Origin: JAKAWW01 sp049965095
Lineage (GTDB): Archaea > Micrarchaeota > Micrarchaeia > Micrarchaeales > Micrarchaeaceae
Assembly: GCA_049965095.1 (NCBI GenBank)
Contig: JBMFWR010000007.1
Location: 1-32,711, forward strand
Length of the DNA: 32,711 nt
Direction of reading: 5' to 3'
Shown: one piece after another, positions 29,125-32,711 of the stretch
How positions within the stretch are numbered: position 1 is the stretch's first letter
Layout: the number at the start of each line of letters is the position of its first letter
Position numbers and translations under genes: made by a program
Notes under the pieces: generated by a model
What the model saw: the letters and a program-made list of their open reading frames with translations, nothing else
Database searches by the model: none
Told to the model about the DNA's origin: nothing

Positions 29125-31026
29125 ATGGACGAAAAAGCAAGCGGCAAGCTGAGCTTTTTGCACATAAAAATAATGCTTATATCAGGCATAAGCTTCTTTA
29201 CCGACGCATATGATCTTTTTGTAATAGGCGCCGTGCTGATCCTGATAAAAGGTGTGTTTCAAACCAGCGCATTCGGTATTGGCCTTCTTGCAAGTTCCGC
29301 ACTTTTCGGCGCAGTGCTGGGACCCACGCTGTTCGGCTATCTAGGAGACAAGCTTGGCAGGAAATACACATATTGGGTTACGGTATCAATACTTGCGATA
29401 GCTGCAATAGGCTCTTCACTAAGCCAGAGCATCATAGAGCTAGTGCTGTGGCGCTTCCTGCTAGGAATAGGCATAGGTGGCGACTATCCGCTTAGCTCCA
29501 CGATAGTTGCAGAGTATGCCAACAGAGATGACAGAGGCAAGCTCATAGCTTCAACATTCTCAATGCAGGGCTTTGGCATAATAACAGCCATACTGCTCTC
29601 GCTTGTGCTCGTATATGGTGGCGTGCCAAATGCGCTTGCATGGCGATTGCTTCTCGGCTTTGGCGCAATACCCTCTTTGATAGGCATACCATTGAGAAAA
29701 AAGATGGATGAAACACCATTATACAAGCGCCTTGAAGAATTCAGGAAAGTGGAAAAGAGCCCGCGCTTGAATGAATTCATAAAAAGAAACCCTTCAGTAT
29801 TGCTTGGAACCTCTCTATCATGGTTCCTTGTAGACATAACATATTACGGCACAGGTATATTTACCCCTTATATAACATCGCTTATGGGCTTTAGTGGAAC
29901 ACTTGCACCAATAAAGGCTTCTGCATTGCTCCTTCTTGCTTTTGCAGTGCCTGGCTACTGGATAGCTGTAGCACTGATAGACAGGCAGGGCAGGCGCTCT
30001 ATGCAGGCAATCGGCTTCCTTGTCACTTCGATTGCTTTCATTGTTATATTCCTTTTCGGCAAGATAATGCTTGCTTCGATACCCTTGCTTTTCTTCGCCA
30101 TATACGGCTTGTCGTTCTTATTCACCAACTATGGTCCAAATACAACTACATATGTATATCCTGTGGAATTGTATCCGACAGCATTCCGCGCCAGAGGCCA
30201 TGGCATTGCAGCGACTGCAGGAAAGCTAGGTGCAACAATATCTGCTCTTTTGTTCCCCTTGCTAATAAGCTCAATAGGCAAATTTTCGCTGCTCGGCATG
30301 CTCGGCATTGTGTCATTTGCAGGCTTTATTGTTACAATTGCGCTGATGCCTGAAACAAAAAAGAGGGAGCTGTCGCTTACCTCCAAGGAGTACGAGCTTA
30401 ACCTAGTAAACAAGGAATTGGCAGATGACATAAGAGATTTAATGAGTCATATAAAGGCAGGCACTTCCATATTGAGAGAGTCTTTTTCCAAGCGCTCCTT
30501 CAATCCAGAAGAATTATTTTCCAGGGTAAAAGAGCAGGAGCACGATGCAGACATTGCGGTCAGGCACATATTCGAAAAGATTACCAGCATAAGCGTCAAC
30601 CCACTTATATTCAGCGACGTGTCGCACCTTGCCAGAAGGCTTGATGACATTATAGACACAGAGGAAGCAATAGCTTCGCGCTGCAGGGTTTACTCAATAG
30701 CAAAAGCTGACAAGTACATGGAAAGGCTTTCGGAAATACTTATAGAATGCGTTGAATCGGTTTCCGCTTCGCTCAAAGAGCTTTCCACTATAGAAGAAGC
30801 AAGGTCGATGAATGGCATAAATGCTGTTTACGCACAGATAAGCAAGCAGGAAAATCAGGCTGACAATGTATTAAGGGATTCGCTTGAAAACGTGATGAAG
30901 AAGGAGCCTCACCTGCTGATAAAGTACAAAGAAATATATGAGCTCTTAGAAGGCGCAACTGATCGGACAGTAGATGCGGTAGAGATAGTAGAGGACATAG
31001 CGCTTAGGTATATATACAAGAGCTGA
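29125..31026 (+). CDS. MFS phosphate-type permease fused to a C-terminal DUF47/PhoU-like domain
   Basis: A 633-residue two-part protein. Residues about 15-410 form a twelve-helix MFS carrier of the phosphate:H+ symporter type. It has FFTDAYDLFVIG in helix 1, GDKLGRKYTYW as motif A, GIGIGGDYPLSSTIVAEYA after helix 4, and a central basic loop. Residues about 432-633 are soluble and helical. They carry DUF47/PhoU_div marks: EQEHDADIAVRHIFEKI, RRLDDIIDTEEAI and EIYELLEGATDRTVDAVEIV. In many prokaryotes a separate DUF47 protein is encoded next to a Pit phosphate transporter, so the fusion suggests a carrier with built-in regulation. The reading frame is continuous across the junction (about 30350-30420). 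The ATG at 29125 follows GGTGGT. The gene stands alone. Confidence 0.85.
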   Translation: MDEKASGKLSFLHIKIMLISGISFFTDAYDLFVIGAVLILIKGVFQTSAFGIGLLASSALFGAVLGPTLFGYLGDKLGRKYTYWVTVSILAIAAIGSSLSQSIIELVLWRFLLGIGIGGDYPLSSTIVAEYANRDDRGKLIASTFSMQGFGIITAILLSLVLVYGGVPNALAWRLLLGFGAIPSLIGIPLRKKMDETPLYKRLEEFRKVEKSPRLNEFIKRNPSVLLGTSLSWFLVDITYYGTGIFTPYITSLMGFSGTLAPIKASALLLLAFAVPGYWIAVALIDRQGRRSMQAIGFLVTSIAFIVIFLFGKIMLASIPLLFFAIYGLSFLFTNYGPNTTTYVYPVELYPTAFRARGHGIAATAGKLGATISALLFPLLISSIGKFSLLGMLGIVSFAGFIVTIALMPETKKRELSLTSKEYELNLVNKELADDIRDLMSHIKAGTSILRESFSKRSFNPEELFSRVKEQEHDADIAVRHIFEKITSISVNPLIFSDVSHLARRLDDIIDTEEAIASRCRVYSIAKADKYMERLSEILIECVESVSASLKELSTIEEARSMNGINAVYAQISKQENQADNVLRDSLENVMKKEPHLLIKYKEIYELLEGATDRTVDAVEIVEDIALRYIYKS

Positions 31027-31057
31027 GGTTTTGCCAGCGTATGCAAAATGCTTATTC

Positions 31058-32071
31058 TCATATTATGCGTTGCGGAAAGAACTTCTTTGAAATAGGCTTG
31101 AAAAAACTAACGTTTCTTATTTCATTCCACTTGCTAATACCACTTTTCACCATCCTCATAAGCTCTTCCACTCTTTCCTTGTCAATCCCGTATATTTTTT
31201 CAAAGTAAATTGGAAACGGCTCTTCGCTTGAAGGGACCTTCATGTAGTCAAACATATTGTCATATATGTCCTCTGCTGTAACAAAGTAATAGCCCTTGTA
31301 TTTTTCGAAGAAATTTTTTATGTCGTCTTTGGTGCGATTTGCCCAGCTATCCGCACCATATGCAATCCTGAAAAGCATGTATTCTTCGCTGTCCCACTTC
31401 CTGTATTGTATAAACACTGCATCGCCCATTACACCTACGTCATTTAGAAAGTATACTTTTCCCTTCTCCATGCGCGGCTCATAAATGCCAAGCAGTATGA
31501 AGAGTTGGTCGAGATTATCATCTTTGAAAACCGGGCTCAGATTCTCCTTTGGCTTAAAAAGAAGGTTGCGCCTGTCTTCGAAAAAGTTTTTGAACCTCAT
31601 AAGATATGGGGTATTTTCTGGCCTGTTTGAGAAGATTGCGCTGAAATAGAAAACTTTGCCTTTTTCGCTGTAAAATTTTAGCTCTTCTACGGTGTAGCTT
31701 ATTCCTGAGTCCTTTATCTGCCTTTCAGTTATGCTGTCAAGCATGTAGGTTACGCCTTCCCTCATGTACGCGTCAACGCCTTCAACCTTTATCCTTGCCA
31801 TCATTGCATTGATCGCTGAACTGAATTTCACTTCGGGTAACGGCAGGTCTTCTGACACTCTCGCATTTTTGCCAAGCAGCTGCTCAGCATAAACTATCCT
31901 CTCTATGTTTGATGAGAAGCGTATAGGAGATATGCTACTACCAGACTTTACAAAAATATCTATGTATTCCTCGCGGAGGAACACATCACCAAATCCAGCT
32001 AGCTCATTTGTCTCCTGTCCTTTGAAGTATGATGCAATGTAATGCTTACCGACATTACGCGTTTTTTCCAT
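31058..32071 (-). CDS. Unrecognised soluble protein, 337 residues
   Basis: No family is recognised. The product has no signal peptide and no membrane helix. It is rich in Phe, Tyr and charged residues and alternates helix and strand, with features such as YFVTAEDIYDNMFDYMKV and PIYFEKIYGIDKERVEELM near the C-terminus. The ATG at 32071 has a clear TATA-like box (ATTTATAAATT, about 32092-32102) 26 bp upstream, so it is leaderless and expressed on its own. It converges on the MFS-DUF47 gene with a 31-bp gap. Codon use (AGG for Arg, ATA for Ile) is like its neighbours, giving no sign of recent transfer. Confidence 0.7.
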   Translation of the reverse strand: MEKTRNVGKHYIASYFKGQETNELAGFGDVFLREEYIDIFVKSGSSISPIRFSSNIERIVYAEQLLGKNARVSEDLPLPEVKFSSAINAMMARIKVEGVDAYMREGVTYMLDSITERQIKDSGISYTVEELKFYSEKGKVFYFSAIFSNRPENTPYLMRFKNFFEDRRNLLFKPKENLSPVFKDDNLDQLFILLGIYEPRMEKGKVYFLNDVGVMGDAVFIQYRKWDSEEYMLFRIAYGADSWANRTKDDIKNFFEKYKGYYFVTAEDIYDNMFDYMKVPSSEEPFPIYFEKIYGIDKERVEELMRMVKSGISKWNEIRNVSFFKPISKKFFPQRII

Positions 32072-32215
32072 TGCATTGTATTTATGTTTCTTAATTTATA
32101 AATCTTTTCTATAAATCCCCAGCGATGACCATTGAATGCAAACTATGTATATTGGATTTGCAATGCATACCTGGCCCACCGTTTCATTACGCCGAACTTT
32201 AAAATTTGCTCTCGC

Positions 32216-32509
32216 CTAGGCATGCTTTGAAATCATGCTGTATACGCCTTTCGGGTATACCCTGCTTTTTTCTCTTTTTACAATGGCAAACGGCACCCAG
32301 TATGCTTTTCTCTTCTTACCATCTTCATCTCGTTCAAGCTCATCATGCTTGTAGAGCTCCTTGTTGCTAAGCGCAAACTTTATTTTGCCAGGCACAGCCT
32401 CTGGAAGTGTAATGGCTTTTACGCCTATGTCAAAAAGCCTTGGGTCTTTTTTTGCAAGGCTTACTCCAATCTTGTAAAGCATTGGATGCGAGCCGCTATC
32501 TATCTTCAT
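32216..32509 (-). CDS. Unrecognised small protein, 97 residues
   Basis: No family is recognised. The product is soluble and basic, starting MKIDSGSHPMLYKIGVSLAK, with Lys/Asp/Glu-rich middle residues (ELERDEDGKKRKAYWVPF) and a short C-terminal stretch GVYSMISKHA. It has no cysteines and no obvious nucleic-acid motif beyond its charge. The ATG at 32509 has GGTG six bases upstream, and A/T-rich promoter-like DNA follows further upstream, shared with a divergent gene. It may be transcribed on toward the 337-residue gene, though that gene has its own promoter 145 bp away. Confidence 0.6.
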   Translation of the reverse strand: MKIDSGSHPMLYKIGVSLAKKDPRLFDIGVKAITLPEAVPGKIKFALSNKELYKHDELERDEDGKKRKAYWVPFAIVKREKSRVYPKGVYSMISKHA

Positions 32510-32583
32510 TGATGCACCTTTTTAGCTTATTTATCTGTTCTTCAAAGTTTAAATAATTAAGCGGTGATTATTAAAATGTTTAA

Positions 32584-32711
32584 ATGGCAAAAGCAAGCAG
32601 CATTTCCAAGAGCAAAGGTACTGCAAAACGCCTTAGAGCAAGGCTACTGCCTGCTTTGCTTGCAAGCCTCACCCTCGCAATACTTATCGCATTATTGGTA
32701 TATTTCAATAT
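32584..32711 (+). CDS. Start of a membrane-anchored or secreted protein, cut by window edge
   Basis: From the ATG at 32584 the frame stays open to the end (42 codons). It begins MAKASSISKSKGTAKRL, a strongly basic N-terminus, followed by a hydrophobic helix (LLPALLASLTLAILIALLV) that looks like a signal anchor. The rest is outside the window, so no function can be given. The box AGTTTAAATAATT at 32547-32559 lies about 30 bp upstream, which supports a leaderless start. An overlapping frame from the ATG at 32576 is open too but gives a less natural sequence. Confidence 0.6.
   Translation, partial: MAKASSISKSKGTAKRLRARLLPALLASLTLAILIALLVYFN

Noticed and set aside
31030..31049. Short inverted repeat TTTTGC/GCAAAA between the convergent MFS-DUF47 and 337-residue genes
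   Set aside because: Six-base arms with an 8-base loop and no following T-tract; too weak to call a terminator.
32096..32118. Eight-base direct repeat TATAAATC twice upstream of the 337-residue gene
   Set aside because: A/T-rich promoter sequence in which such short repeats are expected by chance.

Overview
The window is chromosomal DNA of an archaeon. It encodes Alba, ribosomal protein S6e, the gamma subunit of aIF2, archaeal-type DnaG, a Cdc48/VCP ATPase and a tricorn-factor-like M1 aminopeptidase. It also encodes isoprenoid (ether-lipid) enzymes. First genes of transcription units usually have an A/T-rich TATA-like box about 24-30 bp before the start codon, so they look leaderless. Downstream genes carry a GGTG/GGTGA Shine-Dalgarno motif. 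A lone cytochrome b, phosphate and other MFS carriers, and a classical phosphomevalonate kinase/diphosphomevalonate decarboxylase pair would fit a small-genome acidophile of the ARMAN/Micrarchaeota type. That assignment is an inference. The PMK-MDD pair argues against Thermoplasmatales, which use a different mevalonate route.

Layout. At 1-65 (minus) is the start of a peroxiredoxin, divergent from the mevalonate pair (246-2491, plus) and a family 2 glycosyltransferase (2667-3773). From 3864 to 8240 the minus strand carries two units. One is mscS, cytochrome b and a seven-helix membrane protein. The other is a 52-residue two-helix protein followed by a secreted, membrane-anchored surface protein. 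An MFS carrier (8453-9649) converges on an FAD oxidoreductase-aroE pair (minus). Next come a family 4 glycosyltransferase (minus) and, divergently, a prenyl diphosphate synthase plus M1 aminopeptidase (13356-16978). DnaG follows at 17170-18669.

From 18729 to 22855 there is a compact PadR regulator, ABC ATPase, ABC-2 permease and secreted Ig-like protein operon. A 30-bp palindrome sits on its promoter. A ferritin-like protein and Alba follow. After a strong terminator at 24203-24230 lies an orphan hairpin that looks like the right end of an IS200/IS605-type transposon. The minus strand then carries a CBS-domain protein and a tight information-processing operon, cdc48 - rps6e - eif2g (28679 down to 24906).

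The right end has a tiny acidic protein (minus), an MFS phosphate-type permease fused to a C-terminal DUF47/PhoU-like domain (29125-31026), two unrecognised minus-strand genes, and the start of a membrane-anchored protein running off the window.

The isoprenoid enzymes (mevalonate pair and prenyl synthase) supply lipid cores, which the two glycosyltransferases may decorate. Cytochrome b points to a quinone-linked membrane respiratory chain. The most unusual points are the MFS-DUF47 fusion, a cytochrome b that keeps its haem ligands but has lost the PEWY motif, an aIF2-gamma with altered G4 and G5 motifs, and the PadR-ABC-surface protein unit. No tRNA, rRNA or CRISPR array was seen, and no gene-free stretch exceeds 300 bases.
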